In this document: positions 43,779 to 52,715 of the stretch, piece after piece
How the letters are laid out: every line of letters begins with the position of its first letter
How positions within the stretch are numbered: position 1 is the first letter of the stretch
Assembly (NCBI RefSeq): GCF_900100045.1
Contig: NZ_FNEA01000006.1
Coordinates: 124,001 to 188,000, forward strand
Direction: 5' to 3'
Length of the DNA stretch: 64,000 nucleotides
Source of the DNA: Paracoccus denitrificans
Lineage (GTDB): Bacteria; Pseudomonadota; Alphaproteobacteria; Rhodobacterales; Rhodobacteraceae
The notes under the pieces: model-generated
Told to the model about the DNA's origin: nothing
The model's input: the letters and a program-made list of their open reading frames with translations, nothing else
The model's database searches: none
Made by a program: the position numbers and the translations under genes

Positions 43779-45434
43779 ATGATGACGGCCATAGAAGACG
43801 TTCCAGAATTCCGGACACCGTTGCTGTCTCGCGAACGCACGATAGCCCGGCCGGGCTTCAACCGATGGCTGGTGCCGCCTGCCGCCCTGGCGATTCACCT
43901 GTGCATCGGCATGGCCTATGGCTTCTCGGTGTTCTGGCTGCCGCTGTCGCGCGCCATCGGGATCGCCGATCCGGTCGCCTGCGAGGGGATGAGCCTGCTT
44001 TCGGCCCTGTTCACGACCAGCTGCGACTGGCGCATCGCCGATCTGGGCTGGATCTATACGCTGTTCTTCGTGCTGCTGGGATCCTCGGCCGCGATGTGGG
44101 GAGGCTGGCTGGAGGTCGCAGGACCACGCAAGGCAGGCGTCGTCGCCGCCTTGTGCTGGTGCGGTGGCATGGTCGTCTCGGGGATCGGGGTGATGACCCA
44201 TCAATTGTGGCTGATGTGGATCGGCTCCGGGTTCATCGGGGGCGTCGGACTGGGCCTTGGCTACATCTCGCCCGTCTCGACCCTGATCAAGTGGTTCCCC
44301 GACCGGCGCGGCCTGGCGACGGGCATGGCGATCATGGGCTTTGGCGGCGGCGCGATGATCGGAGCCCCGCTGGCGGATCGGCTGATGAACCACTTCCAGT
44401 CGATGAGCGGCGTCGGCGTCTGGCAGACCTTCTTCGTCATGGCCGCGATCTATTTCGTCTTCATGATGGCCGGCGCCTTCGGCTATCGCGTTCCGCCGGC
44501 CGGCTGGAAGCCCGAAGGCTGGCAGCCCAAGGTTTCCGCCAGGCAGGCCGCGATGATCACCCAGCATCACGTCCATCTGCGGGATGCGCACAAGACCCGG
44601 CAGTTCTGGCTGATCTGGCTGGTGCTTTGCCTGAACGTCTCGGCCGGGATCGGGGTGATCGGCATGGCGTCGCCCATGCTGCAGGAGATCTTTGCCGGCC
44701 GGCTGGTCGGACGGCCGGAGTTGAGCTTTACCGAGCTGGACCCCAGCCAGAAGGCAGCCATCGCGGCCATTGCAGCCGGCTTCGCGGGGCTTTTGTCGCT
44801 GTTCAACATCGCGGGACGGCTGTGCTGGGCGTCGGCCTCGGACCGGCTGGGGCGCAAGACCACCTATTTCATCTTTTTCGGCCTGGGGATCGTGCTTTAC
44901 ACCCTGGCGCCCAGTGCGGCGCATACGGGCAACCAGGTTCTGTTCGTGGCGATGATCTGCGTCATCATCTCGATGTATGGCGGTGGATTCTCGACCGTGC
45001 CGGCCTATCTGGCGGATGTCTTCGGCACGCAGTTCGTGGGCGCGATCCATGGCAGGCTGCTGACCGCATGGGCGACGGCGGGGATCGTCGGCCCGGTCGT
45101 GGTCAACTATCTGCGCGAGGCGCAGATCGCGGCGGGCGTGCCACGGGCGCAGGCATACGACTACACGATGTACATCCTTGCGGGCTTTCTTGCCGTCGGC
45201 CTGATCTGCAATGCCCTGGTGCGGCCGCTGGATGAGAAATGGTTCATGAAGCCCGAGCAGGTCGCGGCCTTGCGGGCCAGCGATGCGACGGCGGGGCAGG
45301 TCCAGAGCGGTTCGTTCGGCATCGACCGCGGCCGGTTCGACTTGCCGGCGATGCTGGCCTGGGCTGCGGTCGGCATCCCGCTGGCATGGGGCGTGTGGAC
45401 GACGGTGATGAAGACGGCGGCATTGTTCGGGTAA
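43779..45434 (+). CDS. OFA-type MFS transporter (oxalate/formate antiporter family)
   Basis: 551 residues, about 12 transmembrane helices. Major facilitator of the OFA family: HLCIGMAYGFSVFWLPLSRA at helix 1, GLGYISPVSTLIKWFPDRRGLATGMAIMGFGGGAM, and IAGRLCWASASDRLGRK. Family members exchange oxalate/formate or move small monocarboxylates; the substrate here is not shown. A longer loop of about 60 residues lies between helices 6 and 7 and a longer C-terminus carries an extra hydrophobic segment near 525-545. GGGAGGGGA precedes the ATG pair at 43779/43782. Its promoter carries the operator shared with the FdhF/YdeP-like gene. Confidence 0.88.
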   Translation: MMTAIEDVPEFRTPLLSRERTIARPGFNRWLVPPAALAIHLCIGMAYGFSVFWLPLSRAIGIADPVACEGMSLLSALFTTSCDWRIADLGWIYTLFFVLLGSSAAMWGGWLEVAGPRKAGVVAALCWCGGMVVSGIGVMTHQLWLMWIGSGFIGGVGLGLGYISPVSTLIKWFPDRRGLATGMAIMGFGGGAMIGAPLADRLMNHFQSMSGVGVWQTFFVMAAIYFVFMMAGAFGYRVPPAGWKPEGWQPKVSARQAAMITQHHVHLRDAHKTRQFWLIWLVLCLNVSAGIGVIGMASPMLQEIFAGRLVGRPELSFTELDPSQKAAIAAIAAGFAGLLSLFNIAGRLCWASASDRLGRKTTYFIFFGLGIVLYTLAPSAAHTGNQVLFVAMICVIISMYGGGFSTVPAYLADVFGTQFVGAIHGRLLTAWATAGIVGPVVVNYLREAQIAAGVPRAQAYDYTMYILAGFLAVGLICNALVRPLDEKWFMKPEQVAALRASDATAGQVQSGSFGIDRGRFDLPAMLAWAAVGIPLAWGVWTTVMKTAALFG

Positions 45435-45492
45435 GGTGGCGATCCCCCATCGGCGGCCATGTCGGATGCGTGGCCGCACGAGCTTCTGCCCG

Positions 45493-47463
45493 TCATGCGG
45501 CCGGAAGCCAGATGCGGAAGGTGCTACCCCCGTTGTCGCTGCTGACGGCGATGGTGCCGCCTTGCCGCTCGATCAGCCTGCGGCAGATCGACAGGCCCAG
45601 GCCGGTGCCGCCGCTGCCGGCGCGGCTGGTGACGAAGGGTTCGAACAGGTTCTTCAGGATCGCGGCGGGTATCCCTTCGCCATCGTCGGCGACCTCCAGC
45701 AGCACGCCTGCCGCGCCGGCGCGATCCTCGTCCTGCCCGGCAATGCGGATCTCGCCGCCTTTCGGCATGGCGTGGACCGCGTTGACGATCAGGTTGACCA
45801 GCACCTGCTGCACGGCGATGCGACTGATGCGGACCGGACGATCCGAGCGGATGTCCTGGCGCAGCGAGACCGAGGAGCGCGCCAGCATATGCCCCACCAG
45901 CGGCACGCATTCGGCCACCGCCTGCGCAAGATCGGTGGCGGGATGGTCCTCGCCCGCCTGGTCCGCCCGCGCGAAGTCCAGCAGTTGCGTCACGATCAGC
46001 GAGATGCGCCGGATCTGATCGTCGATCAGCCGCAATTCGGTATCGGCGGGCGTGGCAGCATCGCCCAGCACTTCGCGCAGCACGTCCAGATTGCCCTGGA
46101 TCACGGCCAGCGGGTTGTTGATCTCATGCGCGATGCCGGCCGATATTTCGCCAAGAGCGGCCAGTTTTTCGGACTGGACCAGCTGATAGGTCGCGGCCTC
46201 AAGCTCTTGCGCGGCCCGCCGCAGCGCCGCGGTGCGGTCTTCCACCTTCTGGTTCAGCTCGTCATTCCAGGCCCGCATCTGCCGGTCGTGGTCCTGGAGC
46301 TGCGCCAGCACGCCATCAAGGGCCAGGGCAAGTTCGGCGATTTCGTCGTCGCCGCGGCTGATGCCGGTGCGTGCCGCAAGATCGCCCGCGCCGACCTTTT
46401 CGAAGGTCGCCCCGATACGCTCAAGCGGACGAAAGATGCTGCGCGCCCAACGCAGGAACAACGGCACCGTCACCAGCGCCACCGACAGGAAGCCGATCAA
46501 CACCCATCCCACCGTGCGGCGTTTCGCGGCGGCGAACGGATGTTCGAGGATGCCGACGTAAATCATCCCGACCGGCCTGCCGGCGCCGTCGCGAAGCGGG
46601 GCATAGGCCGAGACATACCAGTCGTCCAGAACCTGCGCGCGGTCCAGCCAGACCTGGCCCTGTCCGATCACGCGGTCGCGCACCGCGGTCGAGGCACGGG
46701 TGCCCAGGGCGCGGGCACCGCCGGGCACGGTCACGTTGGTGGCGATGCGAAGGTCGTCGAGAAACAGCGAGGTGGTTCCGTGACTGCCTTCGGGCAGGCT
46801 GTCGGAGCGATAGATCAGGGCGTTGATGCTGTCGACGACCGACAGGTTGCGGTTCAGCAGGATGCCTCCGACCATGGATGCGGCGGCATCCTCGCCGGGC
46901 AGTTTCGCCGCGACGATCGACTGCGCCACGATGCCCCGGGTCTCGATCGAGGACCGGCTTGCCGCCGCGCTGCCCGGCCGCTCCATTTCGGCGCGGACGG
47001 CAAGGGCCGGAGCGATGGCGTAAAGCTGGTCGCGGTCGAAAACCTCCAGCGTGTTCCATGCGCCTTGTGCGGGCGCCGGGTTCCGGGGCGGGACGGGATG
47101 GGCATCTTCCGGGCTCGATGCCACGATCCGGCCATCCGGGGCGGCCAGATACAGGTAGTCCAGCCCCAGCCTGTCGCGATATGTTTCCAGCAGCGCGCCC
47201 GGATCGGTCGTGCGGGCGAATTCCTCGGAGCGGGCCAGCATCTCTATCCGCTCGCCGGTCGTATCGAGGATGCGGCCCAGATATTGCCGGGCCACGGTCA
47301 GGTCGCTGTTGACCTTGACCAGCAGCAGCCGGTCCAGCTTGTGCGACCATTGATACAGGGTGACGCCAAGGAACAGGGGCAGGATCACCAGGACGGGGAT
47401 CAGGGCGATTGCCAGCAGCTTGTGGCGCACCGAGCGGCGAAGCAGGGGCGCCGCTTCAGGCAT
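45493..47463 (-). CDS. Sensor histidine kinase
   Basis: 656 residues. Membrane helix 1 (about 14-36), large periplasmic sensing region (about 37-290, Cache-like by layout), helix 2 (about 300-322), HAMP (about 325-375), coiled coil, HisKA with phosphoacceptor His in GEISAGIAHEINNPLAVI, and HATPase_c with N box NLIVNAVHAMPKGG, DDGEGIP and GTGLGLSICRRLIE. The start at 47463 overlaps the response regulator stop by eight bases, indicating coupling. Ligand unknown; the neighbouring transporter suggests a small carboxylate, which is inference. Convergent with the OFA transporter. Confidence 0.9.
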   Translation of the reverse strand: MPEAAPLLRRSVRHKLLAIALIPVLVILPLFLGVTLYQWSHKLDRLLLVKVNSDLTVARQYLGRILDTTGERIEMLARSEEFARTTDPGALLETYRDRLGLDYLYLAAPDGRIVASSPEDAHPVPPRNPAPAQGAWNTLEVFDRDQLYAIAPALAVRAEMERPGSAAASRSSIETRGIVAQSIVAAKLPGEDAAASMVGGILLNRNLSVVDSINALIYRSDSLPEGSHGTTSLFLDDLRIATNVTVPGGARALGTRASTAVRDRVIGQGQVWLDRAQVLDDWYVSAYAPLRDGAGRPVGMIYVGILEHPFAAAKRRTVGWVLIGFLSVALVTVPLFLRWARSIFRPLERIGATFEKVGAGDLAARTGISRGDDEIAELALALDGVLAQLQDHDRQMRAWNDELNQKVEDRTAALRRAAQELEAATYQLVQSEKLAALGEISAGIAHEINNPLAVIQGNLDVLREVLGDAATPADTELRLIDDQIRRISLIVTQLLDFARADQAGEDHPATDLAQAVAECVPLVGHMLARSSVSLRQDIRSDRPVRISRIAVQQVLVNLIVNAVHAMPKGGEIRIAGQDEDRAGAAGVLLEVADDGEGIPAAILKNLFEPFVTSRAGSGGTGLGLSICRRLIERQGGTIAVSSDNGGSTFRIWLPAA

Positions 47464-48826
47464 TCCAGTCCGCCAGCCTGCGGTCGATGGTCTTGCGCGA
47501 GATGCCCAGCCGGGCGGCCGCCGCCTCGCGGTCGCCGTCGAAGGCCGCCACGGCGCCAAGGATCGCGCGGCGTTCGATCTCGGCAAGGGTGTGGCCGTCA
47601 TTGTTGCCCACGGTGGCCGTCAGCGGGGTGAAGCGGCCCAGAATCAACGCGCGCTCGATGGCGTTGCGCAACTCGCGCACATTGCCCGGCCAGTCATAGG
47701 TCGCCATGGTTGCGCGCACCTCGGGGGTGATCGGGATCTTGGGCATGGCCAGGTTCCGGGACAGGCTGTCCATGAACATCGCCGCCAGGTCGAACATGTC
47801 GGCGCCGCGCTCTTTCAGCGCCGGCATGTGGATATGCAGCACGTTGATGCGATAAAGCAGGTCCGCGCGCAGCCGGCCCTCGGCCACGGCCCGGTCCAGA
47901 TCGGTATTTGCGGCAAAGATCAGGCGCAGGTCGACCGTCGTTTCGCGTTCCGATCCCAAGGGCCGGATGCGGCGATCGTCGATCGCGCGCAAGAGCTTGG
48001 CTTGCAGGGCGACGGGCAATCCGGCGATCTCGTCCAGAAACAGCGTCCCGCCGCGCGCAGAGGTGAACAGCCCCTCGCGATTCCTGTCGGCGCCGGGAAA
48101 CGCGCCCTTGATATGGCCGAAAAGTTCGTCCTCCAGCATGTCGTGCGGGATGGCGGCGCAGTTCACCGCGACAAACGGCATCTGCGCGCGCTCGGACAGC
48201 GTGTGGATCATCCGCGCCGCCACCTCCTTGCCCGAGCCCGAGGCGCCGGTGATCAGCACCGAGGACGGCGCCGGCGCCACGCGGGCGATCACCTGCCTCA
48301 CGCGCTCGATGGCGGGCGACGTGCCGATCAACTCGTTCCGCAGCCGGCCCAGATCGACGTTGTTGCGCAACTCCTGTTGCAGGATCAGGTTCTCGCGCCG
48401 CAGCCTTTCGCCCTCCAGGCAGCGGTTGATGGTGTTCAGCAACTGATTGGCGCGAAAGGGCTTCAGCAGGAAATCCGAGGCGCCGGCCTGCAGCGCCTGG
48501 ATGGCGGTTTCCAGATCGGCATAGGCGGTCATCAGGATCGCGGGCGGGAAAAAGCCCTGCGGGCGCTGTTCGCGCAGCCAGTCCACGCCGCGCTGACCCT
48601 CCATCAGATTGTCGAGGATGACCAGATCGAAAGCCGTCTCGGCGATCAGGGCGCTGGCTTCCGCCGTATTCGCGGCCAGCCGGATGCCGCGGCATTTCGA
48701 GGCCAGGATCCGTTCCAGAAAGTTCCGCATCCCCGGCTCGTCCTCGATCACGAGGATGGTGGCTTGCGCAAGTGCGTCATCGGGGGCGCCCTGGGGTGCG
48801 GGCACCGAGTCGGCTTCGGTTCGCAT
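47456..48826 (-). CDS. NtrC-family response regulator with GAFPGA loop
   Basis: 456 residues: receiver (about 22-135, Asp72 in LVILDNLME, Lys122 in LLKPF), AAA+ domain (about 163-390), Fis-type helix-turn-helix at the end (AAAARLGISRKTIDRRLADW). Walker A GASGSGKE (194-201) and Walker B GTLFLDEI are intact. The sigma-54 contact loop GAFTGA is GAFPGA here (241-246). With no well-spaced -24/-12 element in either shared promoter, it probably activates sigma-70 promoters, as R. capsulatus NtrC does. Start at 48826 follows AAGGGAGAGC. It is divergent from the FdhF/YdeP-like gene and coupled with its kinase. Confidence 0.9.
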   Translation of the reverse strand: MRTEADSVPAPQGAPDDALAQATILVIEDEPGMRNFLERILASKCRGIRLAANTAEASALIAETAFDLVILDNLMEGQRGVDWLREQRPQGFFPPAILMTAYADLETAIQALQAGASDFLLKPFRANQLLNTINRCLEGERLRRENLILQQELRNNVDLGRLRNELIGTSPAIERVRQVIARVAPAPSSVLITGASGSGKEVAARMIHTLSERAQMPFVAVNCAAIPHDMLEDELFGHIKGAFPGADRNREGLFTSARGGTLFLDEIAGLPVALQAKLLRAIDDRRIRPLGSERETTVDLRLIFAANTDLDRAVAEGRLRADLLYRINVLHIHMPALKERGADMFDLAAMFMDSLSRNLAMPKIPITPEVRATMATYDWPGNVRELRNAIERALILGRFTPLTATVGNNDGHTLAEIERRAILGAVAAFDGDREAAAARLGISRKTIDRRLADWNA

Positions 48827-48917
48827 CGATGCTCTCCCTTGGCGGAAACAGTGGCACTCTCCCGTCTTGCTTTGCAAGCTTGGGATGGCATCGGATGCCG
48901 GGGAAGGGCCGTCGGTC

Positions 48918-48967
48918 AATGGACAGATTGTCCAAATCGGGCGGACAAACTGTCCATTGAAATCAAT
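48918..48967 (+). promoter_or_regulatory. Paired palindromic operator of the FdhF/YdeP-like operon
   Basis: Perfect palindrome TGGACA-GAT-TGTCCA (48920-48934) and CGGACA-AAC-TGTCCA (48942-48956), centres 22 bases apart, followed by TTGAAATCAAT. The segment TGTCCATTGAAATCAAT (48951-48967) is identical to the one before the OFA transporter, in the same position relative to the second palindrome. It ends 60 bases before the oxidoreductase ATG and also lies before the divergent response regulator gene, so it may autoregulate that gene. Confidence 0.7.
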
Positions 48968-49027
48968 GGCCTTGTCTGTTGCGATCCAAGGGCAAGGCCA
49001 ATCTGACCCTTCAGGAGAAACGCGCCG

Positions 49028-51292
49028 ATGTCCGATCGCAAACCCGTCTACAAGGCCTATCACCATCCGGCCGGCGGCTGGGGGGCGGCGGCGGCGACGG
49101 CCAAGGTGCTGATGGAGCAAAGCGTGCTGACCAAGGGGTCGCGCGCACTGCTGTCGATGAACCAGCCGGGCGGGTTCAAATGCCCCAGCTGCGCCTTTCC
49201 CGATGCCGATTGCCGCAAGAAGCTGGAGTTCTGCGAGAACGGCGCCAAGGCGCTGGCGCATGAGGCGACGAAATTCCGCGTCACCCGCGATTTCTTCGCC
49301 CAGCACAGCGTCACCGAGCTGATGCAGCAATCGGATTACTGGCTGGAGATGCAGGGCCGACTGACCGAGCCGATGCGCTATGACCCCCGGACCGACCATT
49401 ACGTCCCGATCGGTTGGGGCGATGCCTTCGCGCTGATCGGGCAGCACCTGCGCGCGCTGGAAAGCCCCCACCAGGCCGAATTCTATACCTCTGGCCGCAC
49501 GCCGAACGAGGCGGCATTCCTGTATTCCGTCTTCGTGCGCGAATTCGGCACCAACAATTTCCCCGACTGCTCGAACATGTGCCACGAACCGACCAGCCGC
49601 GGCCTGCCGCCCGCCATCGGCGTCGGCAAGGGCACCGTGGTCATGGCCGATTTCGAACATGCCGAGGCGATCTTCATCATCGGCCAGAACACCGGCACCA
49701 ACAGCCCGCGCATGATGACCAACCTGGTCGAGGCGCGCAAACGCGGCGTGCCCATCGTCACCATCAACCCGATGCCGGAACGCGCGCTGATCCAGTTCAC
49801 CGAACCGCAGGACGTGATCCAGATGGCGACCTTCGGGTCCACGAAGATCTCCAGCGAATTCGTGCATGTGAAGATCGGCGGCGACCTGGCGATCCTGAAG
49901 GGCATGATGAAGGTGATCTTCGAGCGCGACGCGGCGGGCGAAGCGGCCATCGACTGGCCCTTCGTCGAGGCCCATACCACGGGCCTGGACGCCGTGCGGG
50001 CCGAGATCGTGGCGCTGGACTGGGCGGCGCTGGAGCAGCATTCCGGCATCGAAGAGGCGCAGATCCGGCGCCTGGCGGAAATCTACATCCGCTCGAACGC
50101 GACGATGATCTGCTACGGCATGGGGGTGACGCAACACCAGCAGGGGTCGCAACTGGTGCAGCAGATCGTCAACCTTTTGCTGCTGCGCGGCAATTTCGGC
50201 AAGCCGGGGGCGGGGATCTCGCCCATTCGGGGGCACTCGAACGTGCAGGGCGACCGCACCGTGGGCATCGACGAAAGGCCGTCGCAGGACTACCTGGACC
50301 GGCTCGCCGCCGTCTTCGGCTTCGAGCCTCCGCGCAAGTACGGCCATCATGCCGTCGAATCCGTCGAGGCCATGCTGCGCGGCGAGGCCAAGGTCTTTAT
50401 CGGCCTGGGCGGAAACTTTGCCCGGGCCATGTCGGATACCGAGCGGACCTATGCCGCGATGCGCAAGCTGAACCTGAGCGTCGGCATCGCCACCAAGCTG
50501 AACCGGGGCCACCTTGTCCACGGCAGGGACGCGCTGATGCTGCCGGTGGTGGCGCGCTCCGAGATCATCCGCACCCTGGCCGGCGAACAGTTCGTCACCA
50601 TCGAGGACGCCATGTCCAACGTCACCGCCTCGCGCGGGGTGCTGGAGCCCGCCGGCCCCGACTGCCTGCCCGAGGTCGAGATCGTTTGCCGCATGGCCCA
50701 GGCAACGCTGCCGGACAGCCGCACGCCCTGGGGTGAATATATCAACGACTACGGGGCGATACGCGACAGGATCGCCGATGTCTATCCGGCGATCTACGCG
50801 GATTTCAACAGCCGCATCAAGAATCCCCACGGCTTCCATCTCGAGGTGCTGCCGCGCCGGCGCATCTGGGCGACGCCGAACGGAAAGGCGAATTTCCTGT
50901 TGCTGCCGGGACTGGCGGTCAACGATCCGGTGGACGATCCGCAGATGCTCCGGCTGTCCACCATCCGCTCGCACGATCAGTTCAATACCACGATCTACAG
51001 CTACAACGATCGCTATCGCGGCATCTACAACGACCGGATGGTGCTGTTCATGAACGCGGGCGACATCGCCGCGCGCGGGTTGCGCGACGGCCAGCAGGTC
51101 GCGCTGGACACGATCAGCCCGGATGGGTTGCCGCGGCGCGTCGCGGGGTTGACGGTGGTGGAATATCCGATGCCGCGCGGGTCGGTCGCGGGATATTATC
51201 CGGAACTCAATCCGCTCCTGCCGCTTGACTACTACGACCGGATCAGCGGCACGCCCGCCGCGAAATCCATTCCCGTTCGCATCGCCACCTGA
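49028..51292 (+). CDS. FdhF/YdeP family molybdopterin oxidoreductase
   Basis: 754 residues. Molybdopterin oxidoreductase alpha subunit of the YdeP branch of formate dehydrogenase-like proteins: KCPSCAFPD (Cys52, Cys55), FCENGAKA (Cys69), active-site-type CSNMCHEPTSRG, IGQNTGTNSPRM, and GHSNVQGDRT for pterin binding. No Fe-S beta subunit or NAD-binding subunit follows; instead cydA starts 18 bases after the stop with a GGAGGGG ribosome binding site. In E. coli YdeP supports acid resistance; formate oxidation is not proven for this branch. Reported substrate here would be formate or a related acid by neighbourhood only. Confidence 0.9.
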   Translation: MSDRKPVYKAYHHPAGGWGAAAATAKVLMEQSVLTKGSRALLSMNQPGGFKCPSCAFPDADCRKKLEFCENGAKALAHEATKFRVTRDFFAQHSVTELMQQSDYWLEMQGRLTEPMRYDPRTDHYVPIGWGDAFALIGQHLRALESPHQAEFYTSGRTPNEAAFLYSVFVREFGTNNFPDCSNMCHEPTSRGLPPAIGVGKGTVVMADFEHAEAIFIIGQNTGTNSPRMMTNLVEARKRGVPIVTINPMPERALIQFTEPQDVIQMATFGSTKISSEFVHVKIGGDLAILKGMMKVIFERDAAGEAAIDWPFVEAHTTGLDAVRAEIVALDWAALEQHSGIEEAQIRRLAEIYIRSNATMICYGMGVTQHQQGSQLVQQIVNLLLLRGNFGKPGAGISPIRGHSNVQGDRTVGIDERPSQDYLDRLAAVFGFEPPRKYGHHAVESVEAMLRGEAKVFIGLGGNFARAMSDTERTYAAMRKLNLSVGIATKLNRGHLVHGRDALMLPVVARSEIIRTLAGEQFVTIEDAMSNVTASRGVLEPAGPDCLPEVEIVCRMAQATLPDSRTPWGEYINDYGAIRDRIADVYPAIYADFNSRIKNPHGFHLEVLPRRRIWATPNGKANFLLLPGLAVNDPVDDPQMLRLSTIRSHDQFNTTIYSYNDRYRGIYNDRMVLFMNAGDIAARGLRDGQQVALDTISPDGLPRRVAGLTVVEYPMPRGSVAGYYPELNPLLPLDYYDRISGTPAAKSIPVRIAT

Positions 51293-51310
51293 TCCCCCGG
51301 AGGGGCAGCC

Positions 51311-52714
51311 ATGTTCGAACATCTGGATGCCGTCATTCTGGCCCGCGTGCAATTCGCGTTCACGGTCTCGTTCCACTTCGTCTTTCCGGCCTTCTCGATC
51401 GGGCTGGCCAGCTATCTCATGGTGCTCGAGGCGCTGTGGCTGCGCACGGGCAGGGGGGTCTATGCCAACCTGTTCCGCTACTGGCTGAAGATCTTCGCGG
51501 TGGTCTTCGGCATGGGCGTCGTCTCGGGCGTGGTGATGTCCTATCAGTTCGGCACCAACTGGTCGGTCTTCTCGGAAAAGGCGGGGCCGGTGATAGGGCC
51601 GCTGATGGCCTATGAGGTGATGACCGCCTTCTTCCTCGAGGCGGGCTTCTTGGGCGTGATGCTGTTCGGGATGAACAAGGTCGGCAGGGGACTGCATTTC
51701 CTTGCCACCTGCATGGTGGCCCTGGGCACCATGATCTCGGCCACATGGATCCTTGCGGTAAACAGCTGGATGCAGACGCCGGCGGGGCACCTGATCAACG
51801 AACAGGGACAGTTCGTGCCGGGACCGTCCTGGTGGGCGATCGTCTTTACCGCAAGCTTTCCCTACCGGCTGGTGCATACGGTCATCGCGGCCTACCTGAC
51901 CACGGCGCTGGCGGTGGGCGGGGTCGGCGCATGGCACCTGCTGCGCGACCGCGCCAATCCCGGCGCGCGCAAGATGTTTTCGATGGCGATGTGGATGGCG
52001 GCCGTCGTCGCGCCGATCCAGATCTTCGTCGGCGATGCGCATGGGCTGAACACGCTGGAGCACCAGCCCGCCAAGATCCTGGCCATCGAGGGCCATTACG
52101 AGCCCAGTCCCGACGGCGCCTCGCTGATCCTGTTCGGCATCCCCGACAGCGAAGCGCGGCGCGTGGACTATGCCATCGAGGTGCCGAAGCTCGGCTCGCT
52201 GATCCTGAAGCACGACCCGAACGCCCCCCTGCCGGGGCTGAACGATTTCCCGCGCGAGGACTGGCCGCCCGTCGGCATCGTGTTCTGGTCCTTCCGCATC
52301 ATGGTCGGGCTGGGCTTCGCCATGCTGGGGCTGGGGCTCTGGAGCCTCTGGGCGCGCTGGCGCGGCACCCTCTACGACCGGCGCTGGCTGCATCGGGCGG
52401 CGCTTGTCATGGGGCCTTCGGGCTTCGTCGCCGTGATCGCGGGCTGGATCACCACCGAGGTGGGACGCCAGCCCTTTACCGTCTACGGCCTGATGCGCAC
52501 CGCGGAATCGCATTCGCCGCTTGCCGCGCCCGCCGTGGCGGCCTCACTGATCGCCTTTGTCGTGGTCTATTTCTTCGCCTTCGGGGCGGGGATCTATTAC
52601 CTGCTGCGGCTGATGGCAAAGCCGCCGCAGCCCGGCGAAACCCAGCCGCCCAGCCGACCGCAGCGCGCCGCCGGCATCACGCCCGCCGCGGTCGGCGCCG
52701 GCACGGAGCATTGA
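51311..52714 (+). CDS. cydA: Cytochrome bd-type quinol oxidase subunit I (CioA/CydA)
   Basis: 467 residues, about nine transmembrane helices. Holds the b558, b595 and d hemes. VSFHFVFPAFSIGLAS carries the b595 His, ASFPYRLVHTVIAAYLTTA the b558 His, and EVGRQPFTVYGLMRT is the GRQP motif. The Q-loop is short, as in the cyanide-insensitive CIO/S-type oxidases, and the protein is about 55 residues shorter than E. coli CydA. It oxidises quinol with high O2 affinity and sits directly after a molybdopterin oxidoreductase. Confidence 0.95.
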   Translation: MFEHLDAVILARVQFAFTVSFHFVFPAFSIGLASYLMVLEALWLRTGRGVYANLFRYWLKIFAVVFGMGVVSGVVMSYQFGTNWSVFSEKAGPVIGPLMAYEVMTAFFLEAGFLGVMLFGMNKVGRGLHFLATCMVALGTMISATWILAVNSWMQTPAGHLINEQGQFVPGPSWWAIVFTASFPYRLVHTVIAAYLTTALAVGGVGAWHLLRDRANPGARKMFSMAMWMAAVVAPIQIFVGDAHGLNTLEHQPAKILAIEGHYEPSPDGASLILFGIPDSEARRVDYAIEVPKLGSLILKHDPNAPLPGLNDFPREDWPPVGIVFWSFRIMVGLGFAMLGLGLWSLWARWRGTLYDRRWLHRAALVMGPSGFVAVIAGWITTEVGRQPFTVYGLMRTAESHSPLAAPAVAASLIAFVVVYFFAFGAGIYYLLRLMAKPPQPGETQPPSRPQRAAGITPAAVGAGTEH

Positions 52715-52715
52715 C

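Noticed and set aside
48968-48983. Possible sigma-54 -24/-12 promoter (TGGCCT then TTGC) before the FdhF/YdeP-like gene
   Set aside because: The GG to GC distance is 11 rather than 10 bases, the -24 element is poor, and the co-regulated OFA promoter has nothing similar.
47456-52513. Very long minus-strand frame (1685 residues) running from the response regulator across the oxidoreductase and cydA
   Set aside because: Only its C-terminal 456 residues belong to a real gene; the rest is antisense to well-identified plus-strand genes and reads as His/Gln/Arg-rich shadow sequence typical of GC-rich codon bias.
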